Positions 1-12,012 of a stretch of DNA of 64,000 nucleotides are shown one piece after another. The translations under genes and the position numbers were made by a program. The notes beneath the pieces were generated by a model. The model made no database searches and was not told where the DNA came from. It saw only the letters and a list, made by a program, of their open reading frames with translations. Origin of the DNA: Coenobita brevimanus (taxonomy: Eukaryota > Arthropoda > Malacostraca > Decapoda > Coenobitidae); NCBI GenBank assembly GCA_032717465.1, contig CM064671.1, forward strand, positions 59,907,859 through 59,971,858, read 5' to 3'. Position 1 is the first letter of the stretch, and each line of letters begins with the position of its first letter.

Positions 1-316
1 TTTGACTCCCCTCCCCCCAACTCACCCCCCCCTCCCTCATATACCTCTCAACTCCATCCCTCCACCTCATCCTCGGTCTACCCCTCCCTCTCCCCCCCTC
101 CACCTCACCTACATACACCTTAGTCAGTCTTTCATTCTCCATCCTCTCCACATGTCCAAACCACCTCAGTGTATTTCTCCTAATCTTTTCAACCACATCC
201 TCATCTACCCCACAACGTTCCTTCACTTCTTCATTCGTCAACCTGTCCCTCCATGTCACTCCACATGCTCCTCTCAAGTAACTCATTTCCACTGCTCTCA
301 CTCTTGACTTGAACGG
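1..316 (-). mobile_element. RTE-like LINE, 3' fragment
   Basis: The minus strand matches the last part of the RTE-like LINE at 29503-32690. Shared features are an [19 protein letters not shown] stretch, the GHVERME-like segment and the purine-rich tail. It is cut by the window edge and carries several indels. Confidence 0.75.
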
Positions 317-1185
317 TACACACATACTAATTTCGGTCAGTGATACATGAACGTCTGTGCATGAAGACAGTTACTCCTGAAACAATGACATATTTTGAAA
401 ATCCATTCCGATCAGAATGCTGCTGTAGGATGGTTAGCTGTGCGAAGTTTTTTGGAATTTCCACTAAAATGGTAGGCTCGTATAGTAATATAGTTTCGCA
501 GGTTCCCATATGTCACGAATTGGCGCGAGCGTGTTATAAGTTCGTAACATCTTATTCAGAGTGAAACCGCGAATTATAGTGGAATTCTCTTTGTGTATCG
601 CTCATTTCAACCGTCCACGCATTCGTTCGATTGGGACGGTTTTCAGAGCAATTTTCACTGTTTCATAAGTGATCGTCCTTGCCCGCGACATTGGTGCCTT
701 CGCTGAGTGATTTATTGTGGGCGTGTTTCGCTCATTATTTCCCTTGGCAGTTAGCGGGGGCGGCCGGCCACAGACCTTGCCTCGCAGTTTGAATTAAGTC
801 AGACTTCTGCGCCGTGAGAGCATGTCGTTCTTCAGCGAGCTCCTGAAATCTCCACTCAGTGTGATCCAGTTCAGCGTGGTGGCAGCGCCCTTCCTACGTA
901 ACGACGCCCAGTTCATCCCGCCTAGCCCCCTTTTCTGACCAGTATTTCTTTTCGTTTTTCCTAGGTTTAAGTTTAGCTTTTGAGTGAGCGAGTGAGTGTG
1001 TTCTCCTTATTTTGAATTCATTTGAGACTCATGTAACGTAAACTTATTTTATTGTAATTAATAAATTACAGTTCTTTTTCTTGAGCTTAATGTAATGTAA
1101 ACTCGTGTTTTATTTTTCCACATTAAGTTTATTTTACTTGCCGCTCCTAGTTCGCATAAACGCTTTGTATTATTCATAACTGGTA
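317..1185. other. Gene-free stretch, possible decayed LTR
   Basis: No credible ORF. The G+C-richer block at 690-930 is followed by AT-rich sequence with AATAAA near 1060. That order could be part of an LTR, but no partner LTR or primer-binding site was found. Confidence 0.3.
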
Positions 1186-2629
1186 CAGTCGCCAAACTTT
1201 CCAACTGGGCCACCTAGCCGCGAGAGGTGGGTAACGGGTGCTGGCAACAGTGTCTATGTTTGTTCGTGTGTACATGCTCGACGAAAGTTCGGATCATCAA
1301 CTCTCTTCGTCCATAGTGAACCTCTGTCAGAGTCAGAGTTCATCCCATAGATGGCTGGATACGGAGTTAGGTGGTGAGAAAAATGTCTCAGGAGTAAGGC
1401 GGCTCTCCCATCGGCTCAGCCAGTTGCATGAAACTGGTCGCATGGAAAATTGTTGTGTGCCACAGGTCGCGCTGACCAAGGCCAAAGATATATGACTATA
1501 TAAATTTTATAATAAAGTAATATAAATAATATTCTTATATAAATATAAACTTTTATTTATAATACAATAATATATATTATACTATCCTTATTTGGCCTTG
1601 GTCCGTGCAACCTGTGACATGCAACAATTCCATGCGACCGGTTTCCTGCAACTGGTCGAGCCGGTGGGGAAGCTGCTTAAGGGGGGAGCTTGGCATAGTG
1701 AAGTCCAGGGCAGGTGCAGGACGTTGAGGGAAGGGGGTTACGTTATTCATACCGCCAGTGACAATAACTGCCAAACTAGTTTTTGAGATCCATTGGCAAT
1801 CTACCAAATATTTACATTTTTAACAATACTAAACATGTTATTTTCTATGTTGTTTTTACATTGTTACAATAACATGTTAATGCACTAAATACTGGAATCA
1901 CTCCAAGCCTTTCTCTCTCTCTCACACTCTCTCATTATATCAGTAATTCCATTTCATAGGGTTATCACTTGATACCATTATCAGTATAGGTTGAAGATGA
2001 ATGCATTTACCTAACATCTACGTCCAGTTACAAGTATGATTGCCTGCCATATTCACATCATGAATGACACTGACCAATAAACATTAGGATGATGTTCAGA
2101 CACTGTTAACGGTTGCTTATTTCCTCGTTGGTAGTACTTCAGGCAGATGTTTTCATGTGTTCTGTGGTGCACCACGAAGAGATAGGAGATTAAAATACTG
2201 TCACCTCAACAGGCAGAGAATTTATGCATACTTTTGTCGAATGTGGTTATTATATCAGCTATAATAATGATTCACCGTACCATTTTTCATATGACTATGA
2301 TCATTACAGCACATCTTTAGAGTCCATTCGTCTAACGTATGACTGAATTACACATTGCAAGGAAAACTGATTGTGAGCGTTGCCGCTTATGTGTGCGGTC
2401 ACACATTTACATGCTCATCGATTATTCACCGAACAACATTATCTCGCATTATAGCAAGATGAAGACACCATCTCTTCACCACAGTATGCAAAAGCTTCCA
2501 GTCATTTTAAGCTCAATTTTATTGATTCATGAATTGTTTGGACATTTATATCACCATTGCCTGTGATATTACTTATGTGATTGGTAAATGCAACATAACG
2601 AACATGAAATTATCATTACAGGCTGGAAC

Positions 2630-2671
<42 letters not shown>

Positions 2672-3641
2672 CCGCGAACCTCGCTTTAGCCCCCGTCACC
2701 GAGGTCTGGAGTGCGAGGATATGTGATGTTGGTTGCTGACTGGCTACTACCAAGACCTAGGTCATAAGACAAGGGCTTGGTGTTTAATAGGAGAAACCCA
2801 TCTCTCCTGACGGAGGTGGAACCACGTCACACGGATCGCCTGGCGGAAGCGTTAACTACCACGTCACCCACAGTACTGTTTCACATATTTAATATATATC
2901 AACTGTTAAAACAATTGCCGTGTTTGCACTGCAAGCACAGAGATCCACGTAATGATTAAGTGATGAGATGCTTAGGTTTTCTATTGTTAACGAAAGGTTG
3001 ACTCATGACTAGCTGACTCGAGGCAGTATTCTGCCTCAACGAACGAGTTTCAACCTCCGACATCTACAGCTCCTAACTCTCCTACTTAGTTTAAATTAAT
3101 ATCCTCCCAATGAGTAATCCTGTAACGATTAATGACCTAACTTGTCTAATCATGTCTCGGATCAAGAATGGTATTTCAATAGGTTTAATCGAGATCGGCC
3201 CAGGACTGGCTAAATGCAAAACGAACAGTCAGACACAGGTATCTACTTTTCAACCATAAGGGCCGGTCACACGACGGTTCTTCCCCCCCAATATGCAGTG
3301 GACATTTTTTAGCCATGGGTTTATCATGTAATAATGAAAAAGAATACGTTTTTAAATAGATATGTAAAGATGCGGTCTTTTGAATTAGTTTGCTTATTGT
3401 TTTCAATACTTGCATTATCCAATACTTTCAAGAAGCTCCTCTGAAATTCTATCGCCTAAAAATTGTCGACTGATTACTGGGATGAACTTTGACTGAGGTT
3501 CACTAAGGAAAGCGAGAGGTGATGATCCGAACTTTCATCAAGCATGTACACACGAACAAACAGATAGCCTACACTGTTGCCAGCACCCCTTACCCACCTC
3601 TCGTGGCGGGGTGGCCCAGGTGGAAAGTTTGGCGACTGTAC
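1186..3641 (+). mobile_element. TA-flanked DNA element, copy A (non-autonomous)
   Basis: It begins at a TA followed by CAGTCGCCAAACTTTCC and ends with the inverse (GGAAAGTTTGGCGACTG) followed by TA near 3641. Terminal inverted repeats are about 155-160 bp (1188-1345 against 3475-3640). The TA target and CAGT-type start suggest the Tc1/mariner/pogo group, but no transposase is encoded. The interior holds an AT-cored hairpin (1398-1690) and a T-run (2632-2666). No long ORF is conserved between the two copies. Confidence 0.75.
1398..1690. repeat. Hairpin with AT-rich core inside copy A
   Basis: Arms of about 90 bp (GGTCGCATGGAA, ACCAAGGCCA and flanking bases) face each other across an AT-rich core of about 100 bp at 1490-1590. 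The counterpart in copy B is at about 5310-5600. It may be an older foldback element that was captured before the two copies spread. Confidence 0.6.
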
Positions 3642-5808
3642 AGTCGCCAAACTTTCCACCTGGGCCACCTAGCCGCGAGAGGTGGGTAACGGTGTTGGCA
3701 ACAGTGTATTTGTTTGTTCGTTTGTACATGCTTGACGAAAGTTCGGATCATCAACTCTCGTCTTCCGTAGTGAACCTCAGTCAGAGTTCATCCCAATATT
3801 CGGTCGACAATTTTAAGCCGGAAGAATGTCAAAGGAACTTCTTGAAAGTATTGGATAATGCGAGTATTGAAAACAGTAAGTAAAATAAACTAAAAAAATT
3901 GCATCTTTACATATATTACATATTTATAAACGTATTCATTTACATTATTATATGATAAACCCATGGCTCATCACTTAATCATTACGTGGATCACTGTGCA
4001 ATGCAAACACGGCTATTGTTTTAACAGTTGATATATATTAAATATGTAAAACAGTACTGTGGATGACGTGGTAATTAACGCTTCCGCCAGCCGATCCGTG
4101 TGACGTGGTTCCACCCCAGTTAGAAGAGATGGGTTTCTCCTGTTAAATACCATGCCCTTATCTTATGACCTAGTCTTAGTAGCAGGCAGTCAGCAACCAA
4201 AATCACATATCCTCGCACCCCGGGCCTCGGTGACGGGCGCTAAAGCGCCTAGGGTCATGGGATTAAAAAAAAAAAAAAAAAAAGTGTTCCAGCCTGTAAT
4301 GATAATTTTATGTTCGTTATGTTGCATTTACCAATCACATAAGTAAGATGACAGGCAATGGTGATATAAATGTCCCAGCTATTCATGAATCAGTAGCAAT
4401 TGTGCTTCAAATGACTGGAAGCTTTTGCATACTGTGATGTAACGGTGGAGTCTTCATCTTGCTATAATGTGAGATAATGTTGTTTGGTGAAGACTCGATG
4501 AGCGTGTAAATGTGTGACCTCACACAAAAGCGGCACTGCTCACAATCAATTTTCCGTGTAATGTGTAAATCAGTCATGTGAAATGACTATAAAGGTGTGC
4601 TGTTATGACCATAGGCATATGAAATATGATACGGTAAGTCATTTCATAGCTGATATAATAGCCATGTTCCGCAGCAGTATAAATAAACTCTTTGGCTGTT
4701 GAGGTGACACTGTTTTAACATACCTCTTCCTGGTGCACCACAGAACACATAAAAACATCTACCTGAAGTACTACCAACGAGGAAATAAGCAACCGTTAAC
4801 AGTATCTGAACATCATTCTAACGTATACTGGTCAGTGTCATTCATGATGTGAATATGGAAGGTATCTTACTTGTAACTTGACATAGATGTTAGGTAACTG
4901 CATTCCTCTTCAACCTATACTTAAATTCGTTGTGCCGACTTGGAGTTAATGCATCAGCAAGAACCTGTATTATCATTCATAGCATTAGTTATTGATTGTC
5001 AGGGGTGGAGTCACTTTCTCGTGAGGCTAGCAGTGATAACCCTGTGAAATGGAATTACTGATATAAGGAGAGAGTGAGAGAGAGAAAGGCTTGGAGCGAT
5101 TCCAGTATATAGTGCATTAACATGTTATGGTAACAATGTAAAAACAACAGAGAAAATAAAATGTTTAGTGTTGTTAAGAATGCAATATTTAGTAGAATGC
5201 TAATGGATCTCAAAGACTAGTTCGGCAATTATTATCACTGGCGGTATGAATAACGTAACCCCCCTCCCCCCGTCCAGGCCTGCCCTGGCCTTCACTATGC
5301 CAAGCTCCCCCCTTAAGCAGCTCTCTCACCAGCTCGACCAGGTGCAGGAAACCTGTCGCATGGAATTGTTGCGTGCCATAGGTTGCACGGACCAAGGCCA
5401 AATAAGTATAGTATAATATATATTATTGTATTACTGTATATATAAGAGTATATATCTATATCATATTATATATATTACCTTAGATAATTAATAATCATAT
5501 TTATTTGGCCTTGGTCAGCGCGACCTATGGCACACAGTTTTCCGTGCGACCAGTTTCATGCAACTGGCTGAGCCGATGGGAGAGCCGCCTTACTCCTGAG
5601 ACATTTTTCTCTCCACCCAACAACGTACCCAGCCATCTATGGGATGAACTCTGACTCTGACTGAGGTTCACTACAGACGAAGAGAGTTGATGATCCGAAC
5701 TTTCGTCGAGCATGTACGCAAGAACAAACAGATACACTGTTGCCAGCACCCGTTACACACCTCTCGCGGCTGGGTGGCCCAGGTGGAAAGTTTGGCGACT
5801 GTACATAG
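3642..5808 (-). mobile_element. TA-flanked DNA element, copy B (inverted)
   Basis: Along its whole length this is the reverse complement of copy A, with small indels. The two copies meet at GGCGACTGTACAGTCGCC, so they share a central TA. It carries its own TIRs (3641-3797 and about 5645-5806) and the same internal hairpin (5310-5600). It differs from A mainly by a 116-bp insert at 4919-5034. Confidence 0.75.
4919..5034 (+). repeat. 116-bp insert copied from the right flank
   Basis: By eye this is identical, base for base, to 5827-5942, which lies outside the element. In copy A the equivalent place (about 1970-2010) has a 16-bp segment bounded by two TGATA motifs instead. The segment was replaced by a direct-orientation copy of the flank. 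Confidence 0.85.
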
Positions 5809-5826
5809 GCCAGTCCTTTTGCATCA

Positions 5827-5942
5827 ACTTAAATTCGTTGTGCCGACTTGGAGTTAATGCATCAGCAAGAACCTGTATTATCATTCATAGCATTAGTTAT
5901 TGATTGTCAGGGGTGGAGTCACTTTCTCGTGAGGCTAGCAGT
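5827..5942 (+). repeat. Source copy of the 116-bp duplicated segment
   Basis: It starts ACTTAAATTCG and ends GCTAGCAGT, beginning about 18 bp beyond the end of copy B. It is identical to 4919-5034. Confidence 0.85.
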
Positions 5943-7491
5943 ACTAACAAACAGCATTTGTGAGTAATTAGTCTCTGCTGTGTACTGCTGAGAAAGTAAA
6001 TAAATTCTCGTCATTAAAGAATTGGCGAAGTAAGCCGGCATAAAGTAATCATTGCTTGATTTTCACAAGTCAATTCATTGTCCATATTTACAAGCAACAT
6101 TTTAAAGTAATTTTTAATATAAAAATTACAAAACTCCGTGACACCATAATAATACAGTGTCGCGAATTTGTGACATTATCTGGGATTTCTCACTACACTC
6201 ATAGACTCGCAAAATAACATCGCGAGCTCCAATAATAATACAAAGTCGCGAATTCGTGACAAACCCACTTTTCCATGACTCACTTTACTTCTATACTTTT
6301 ATTCTTATCTTGACTGCTTTCAGTGCCCATACTCAACCATACAGTATGATCACCATCTCTTCCTCGTCTAATCCTTCATCATTTTAGTCATTTCCTGAAT
6401 ACTAAAACAACTCCTTTCACAACACATCCCTGTAAACTCATCATTATCATTCATCAGTCAATAATCCATCAATCAGTCATCCATTAGTCATCATCATCGT
6501 CAGTCATCATCATCAATGCCTCTTCGCCATTTTCCGCAACTCTTTAACAGTAAATTGATCCTCTCATGATAGGGACAACACTTCTGTTCTGATCCACCTA
6601 ATGCCAGATAATACTAATCAGGTGGAAGTCATGGGAATCTGAGAATGTTAAATGCTATCCAAGCTATTTTACGGACATCCTTCCACTTGGTTCTATACCT
6701 ACATCTTCCTCCTATTCCGCATTTGGATTGCCGTATATTATCATTGTTTTATTTATTTTTTTGTCGTCCGGTGCAGTTGTGACAAAAACATCCTTTACAT
6801 AGCTTGGGTTCCGAAATACTGAAGTGAGATTTCACATCGTGTGAGAAGTGTTAGTTTGTATAGCAACTGTATATATTTATGGAATGTTTTGTAACTCACG
6901 GAATGGACTGAACTGATGTGTGCTTGTGAATAAACTAACGATACAATACATACTTTTTTTTTTTCTACTGAGAGTAAATATGTCAATAACCTCGGACATA
7001 TTAATGCATTCACGTCATTCTTAATTCAAAATTTACGTTAACAACATCATTTTTGTTTTTGTCCTACAATCTGTCGTCGAGTTTAATTATTACAGTTTCT
7101 CCTTGTTATCTGAGTATTTGGATTGTCTGTTACCAGGAGAATATCAAATGGCAGTTGGAAATTGGATGACGGGAAAGAAAGACAGTCTGATTTAGGATTC
7201 TTGTCGTTCCTAGAAATCAGTATTTGCATAATACCTACCTGACACGGTTGTGAGGAATGGAAAAATAGTGACAACGGTATATTTACACAACTGAAAATAT
7301 ACAGCATTAACGTTACTCAATGTAGCAAGTGAAGACTAACATTACATCATCAAGTAAAGCTGTTTTTGTGACACTAGGACAATATAATTAGCAGTTGCAT
7401 AAATGTAATAAAGTAGTAATCAAGGCCAGTTTCTTTAAAAACGAGTAAGATCTGTGTTAAATATAAAACTTCATTCACATTACAATTAGTG
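5943..7491. other. Gene-free stretch
   Basis: AT-rich. The motif TCGCGAATT(T/C)GTGAC occurs twice near 6150 and 6245, and ATCATC-rich sequence lies near 6430-6530. I see no supportable gene. Confidence 0.5.
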
Positions 7492-8295
7492 CTATTGAGA
7501 TCCCGGATGCCATGCATTATGAGTGTGAAAATCAAGACTCCATGCATAGCAGTTGAATAGGAAATGAAAGTAGGGTACATGTGAGTAATTCAGTAAAGCA
7601 CCAGGAAGACAGTTTATGGGCATCACAGGATATTCAGCATTGTTTTGAGCATCGTTATCTATGATAGAATATCCTACGTTCTCCTGAGCATCGTTTAGTA
7701 TAATAGGATATCCCAAGATTTCCCGAGCACTTCTAGCAACGGCAACCTTTTTTCTCTTTTCCATCTGTCTGTGACTCTGCTGTTCAGATATCTTTTGTGG
7801 CCTTCCCCTATTTGGTGTGGCATCTACCGTGCCTTCGCTCTGCCTTCCTGACGACATCAGAGAATTTTGCACATTTTCTTGAGCACTTTTAGTGTTGGCA
7901 CACACTTCTTCCTCTCCATCACACTTTTGTTCAGATATTGACAGAGTCTCCAATGTGCGTTTTTCTTGCCCGGTTGAGGACATCGTAGAATAATTCACGT
8001 TTTCCTGAGCAGTATATTCAGTACATTCCACACTTTCCTGAATATCAATATTGTTGGCATCCACTTCTGGATCTTTGCCACTCTTCTGCTCAGTCTTCTT
8101 GCATGGTCTTCCCCTGTTTGATCTGGTGTCTAGTGTGCCCTCATCCTGCCAGCGCCTCACCCAGCGGTACACCGTTGATTCACTGGACCCGGTGTAGTAG
8201 GAGATCTCCCTCATAGACATCCCACTCACCCACAGCAGCACCATCCTTACCCGCAAAGCTCTTAGGATAGCGTGGTTGGTGTACCCCATCTCCAT
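7492..8295 (-). CDS. Helix-turn-helix protein of unknown function (267 aa)
   Basis: Single open frame. Residues 11-66 form a homeodomain-like helix-turn-helix of the kind found in Tc1/IS630 transposases and paired proteins (SMREISYYTGSSESTVYRWV, then RRWQDEGTLDTRSNRGRP). No catalytic DDE domain follows. The rest is acidic/polar and repetitive: DEGTLDTRSNRGRPCKKTEQ (51-70) recurs as SEGTVDATPNRGRPQKISEQ (153-172), and AQENV occurs at 96, 138 and 203. A basic patch KRKKVAVAR lies near 180-188. The minus strand just before the ATG has an acceptor-like TATCTAGCAG, so it may be one exon of a spliced gene, and the hydrophobic last 35 residues may be read-through. It could be a DNA-binding regulator or a remnant of a domesticated transposase. 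Confidence 0.55.
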   Translation of the reverse strand: MEMGYTNHAILRALRVRMVLLWVSGMSMREISYYTGSSESTVYRWVRRWQDEGTLDTRSNRGRPCKKTEQKSGKDPEVDANNIDIQESVECTEYTAQENVNYSTMSSTGQEKRTLETLSISEQKCDGEEEVCANTKSAQENVQNSLMSSGRQSEGTVDATPNRGRPQKISEQQSHRQMEKRKKVAVARSAREILGYPIILNDAQENVGYSIIDNDAQNNAEYPVMPINCLPGALLNYSHVPYFHFLFNCYAWSLDFHTHNAWHPGSQ

Positions 8296-8587
8296 TTGAA
8301 TCGGATCTGCTAGATACTAAAAATAGTTATTGCTTATAGACATTGTAACACGCCATCATTAAATTAAGTCAGATATACCTTACTGTTCTGATCTACTAAA
8401 GGAAGAAGTGCGCATACTTCTTTTTTTTTTATTACTTGGGTTTTAATGTATGATGCCACATGTGTATACTGTAAATTTCACAGAATTCTTGTTAGATGAT
8501 TCAAGAATGCTCAGCACAATCTGCCACTGTGTAAAGTCCCTTCAGTGCATTTGGCAGTTTACAGCATAATTTGCATGATGAAATGAG

Positions 8588-8965
8588 TTATTTAAGAGGA
8601 GCCTGTGGAGTCACATGGAGAGACAGGCTGACAAATGAGGATATAAAAGAGCGTTGTGGTGTGGATGTGGATGTGATAGGAAGTGTTATTAGGAACACAC
8701 TGAGGTGATTTGGCCATGTGGAGAGGATGGAGGGTGAAAGACTGACGAAGAGAGTGTATGTGAGTGAGGTGGAGGGGGGAAGAGGGAGGGGGAGGCCGAG
8801 GATGAGATGGAGGGATGGGATGAAGAGGTATATGAGAGAGGGGGGTGTGAGTTGGGAACGGGCAGTGAAATGGCAGGGGAAAGGGCGACGTGGAGGCGAT
8901 TTGTTTTCTGCCACCCCAAACGGGATTGAGGCGTCTGTTAATAGATAGATAGATAGATCTTTTCA
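8588..8965 (+). mobile_element. RTE-like LINE, 3' fragment with (GATA)n end
   Basis: This 5'-truncated copy encodes the C-terminal stretch ([24 protein letters not shown]) and ends GGGATTGAGGCGTCTG followed by ATAGATAGATAGATAG. The same 3' end with a GATA run marks the other copies. Confidence 0.85.
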
Positions 8966-9063
8966 GTTGTGTAAACTTCGTGTGAATTACAGTTCATGGT
9001 AATTAGACACAGGAAAAATTAAATCTATCGTACTTAGGAGGGAGAGGTGGTTCTGCAGACCAG

Positions 9064-9365
9064 TAAACTACTGTGGTGCGGTTCAGAACTGATACAATGG
9101 TTTTCTTTTCTACGAGATAAAGTCGTCAGCCACGAAGACCAGAAGGAGTAATACCTAGTAATAATATTAATCCATTTATTTTGGGCTGATTACAACTGCC
9201 GAAATAGATGACGGTAAACTACTGTGGTGCGGTTCAGAACTGATACAATGGTTTTCTTTTCTACGAGATAAAGTCGTCAGCCACGAAGACAAGAAGGAGT
9301 AATACCTAGTATTAATATTAAGCCATTTATTTTGGGCTGATTACAACTGCCGAAATAGATGACGG
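9064..9365 (+). repeat. Tandem duplication, 2 x 151 bp
   Basis: Copies 9064-9214 and 9215-9365 start TAAACTACTGTGG and end GATGACGG. I count about three differences. No coding content is evident. Confidence 0.92.
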
Positions 9366-10229
9366 TTTTATATTTTTGGTACTTATATTCATACTGCAAG
9401 AACTATTTATGACCCGGCGTTTGTATATCGACAAACCACCATTTTTTTTTTTAGTTCCAGACGTGTCGTGGTGGTGGACTTAAAGAAGGCTGTATTTTAT
9501 CCCTGTGGCTCAAAAAGTCTCGCCTTAACTGAAGAAACTCGACTGCCAGTACAATAAATGAGCACAAGTGAAGAGGTTTAACGCTCATCTCCCTCATACC
9601 AATTCAAGATTTTTTTGAAGACAGGAGAGTGTCTCTTAAGATCTGGTAACAAGACGACGGATTCAGCAGTAATTTGTAAGAGAGATCTCCGGTTGATCTG
9701 AGGATGAATGTGCAAGGAGGAAAGATGATAGTCCTATAAAAGTGAATAGGTAAAAGGACAAAGAAAAAACTAGGAACAAATTCGAGGGAAGGAGTATGAT
9801 GAAAGCTGAAAGAGGTAATGAAGAGTAAAGCATATGACAATGGAGCTACTAATATCTAAGGTATACAAATAAGGAAAAAGCAGGAGAGTCATGAATTCAC
9901 TTATAAACTACACGGAAAGTAAAAGAAAAGCAATAAAATTTATACCTACGTACAAAGAATATCAGGTTTTCTTGCTAGGTCTGCCTGCCACCATGGTCAA
10001 CTGTATTTGTTGATGTTTGGACTGAGTGGACTGGTGAAACCTATCATAGGGTAGCCAACCCTTTGCAGGACCAGTACAGGGAGTGGCTGCAAGCAGAACG
10101 CGGTTCGCCATATTCCAAACAGAGAAACTGCCTATCATAATTCCATTTTGCTATTATGGCTCTACTGACCACAACGATTCAGTGGCCTTTCTTTCCCCGT
10201 GGCAAGGGAGTGTTCCATTTAAGTAGGTC
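9366..10229. other. Gene-free stretch
   Basis: No credible ORF or repeat structure was recognised. Confidence 0.4.
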
Positions 10230-12012
10230 ATTGTATTGTTGGTAAGAGAGAGTAAGAAGAAAGTGGAAGAGGAATTTGGAAGGAATTTGAGGGTAAAGTG
10301 GAGGGAATGTAAGAAAATGTTCTGGGAGGAGGTAAAGAGAGTTAGAAAGGGTGCCAAAGAAGCTACTTGGGGAGTGAAAGGAGGAGGGAGAAAAAGGGTG
10401 CAGATGGAGAGAACACTTTCATGAACTGATGAAGATGAAAATGAAAGTAATGCGAGTGTAAGTGGCTGGGAGATGGAGGGATGTGAGAAGAGAGGAAACA
10501 ATCAGTAAGATGGAAGTTTTGGAAGCAATACAGAAAGTTTATATGGGGAAAGCCCCAGGAACTGATGGGGTATATAGTGAAATGCTGAAGCATGGAGGAG
10601 AGATAGTAGTAAAATGGATGTGGAAGATGTGCAGATTGGCCTGGGAGGAAGGTAGAGTCCTGGAGGATTGGAAGTCAGGTATAATTATTCACCTGTATAA
10701 AGAAAAAGGGAAAAAAAAAGTATGTGGTAATCACTGGGACATTTGTCTTCTTAGTGTAATAAGAAAAGTCAATGATAGGATACTTATTGACAGAGTTAGG
10801 GAGATAACAGTAGAATTAGTTGGAAAAGGACAGGGAGGTTTTAGGAAGGGAAGAGGTAGTGTAGATCATTCTTAGATCTTTAGTGGAAAAGTTTCTAGAT
10901 AAGGGAAAGAAGTTGTATGCAGCCTTCGTGGATATGAAGAAAGCATATGACAGGGGGGATAGACAAGGATTGTGGAAAGTATTGGGGAAGTTGTTGAATG
11001 CAGTAGATGGGAAGTTGTTGAATGCCGTGAAGAGTTGTATGTGGGTGCTAAGGCTGCAGTGCGTGTGGATAATGAACTGAGTGAATTTTCCTATTTGAAG
11101 GTTGGATTGAAACAGGGATGTGTCATGTCTTCATAGTTGTTCAGTCTGTATATGGATGGGGTTATAAAAGAGATACAAGGTAGGGCAGTGGCCCTAATGA
11201 GAGAGGGCAGTGTTTGGAAACTCTCTGTACTGTTGTTTGCAGATAATACTATGTTCTTAAGTGAAGACGATGGGGAGCTGCAAGGCTTGGTGGATGAGTC
11301 TGGGAGAGTGTGTAAGAAACGGAATCTAAAGGTGAATGAAGGGAAGAGTAAAGTTATGGTCTTCGAGTGACGTGAAGTCAGTGAATGTACAGCGAGGTTG
11401 GATGAGGAGGATATGGAAAATGTGAGTGCATTTAAGTAAGGATGGAAGTTTAGAGGCTGAAGTGCTTGAAAGGGTACAACAAGGAGGAAAGGTTGCTGGT
11501 TTCTTGAAAGCAGTGATAAGAAACAGGGAAGTGAGCATGGAAATGAAAAAGTTACCACCTGACAGTATTGTAACATCAACTCTAACAAATGGAAGTGAAG
11601 CTTGAATCTTGTTGGAGGGAAACAAGTCATGAGTGAGAGCAGTGGAAATGAGTTATTTGAGAGGGTCATGCTGAGTCACATGGAGAGACACTCTGACAAA
11701 TGAGGAAGTGAAGGAGCGTTGTGGTGTGGATGTACAGTAGAAGTGATAAGAAACGTTAGGAGGAACACATTGAGGTGGTTTGGCCATGTGGAGAGGATGG
11801 AGAGTGAGAGACTGACGAGGAGAGTGTATGTGAGTGAGGTGGAGGGGTGAGAGGAAGAGGGAGGCCAAGGATGAGATGGAATGGAAAGGTATATGAGAGA
11901 GGGGTGTGTGAGCTGGGAGCAGGTCAGTGAAATGGAGGGGGCCAGGGCGATATGGAGGCAGTTTGTGGCCACCTCTTACGGGATTAAGGCGTCTGGCAAT
12001 AGATGGATAGAT
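10230..12012 (+). mobile_element. RTE-like LINE, truncated and decayed
   Basis: It encodes broken pieces of the reverse transcriptase: KAPGTDGVYSEMLKHGG, AFVDMKKAYDR, and a catalytic box read as FADN rather than FADD (about 11240). The C-terminal region and the 3' end (AAGGCGTCTGGCAATAGAT) follow. Frameshifts and stops separate the pieces (10462-10875, 10883-11080, 11137-11370). The endonuclease is missing. Confidence 0.88.

Noticed and set aside
550..1150. Possible LTR of a retrovirus-like element
   Set aside because: No second LTR, primer-binding site or gag/pol sequence nearby.
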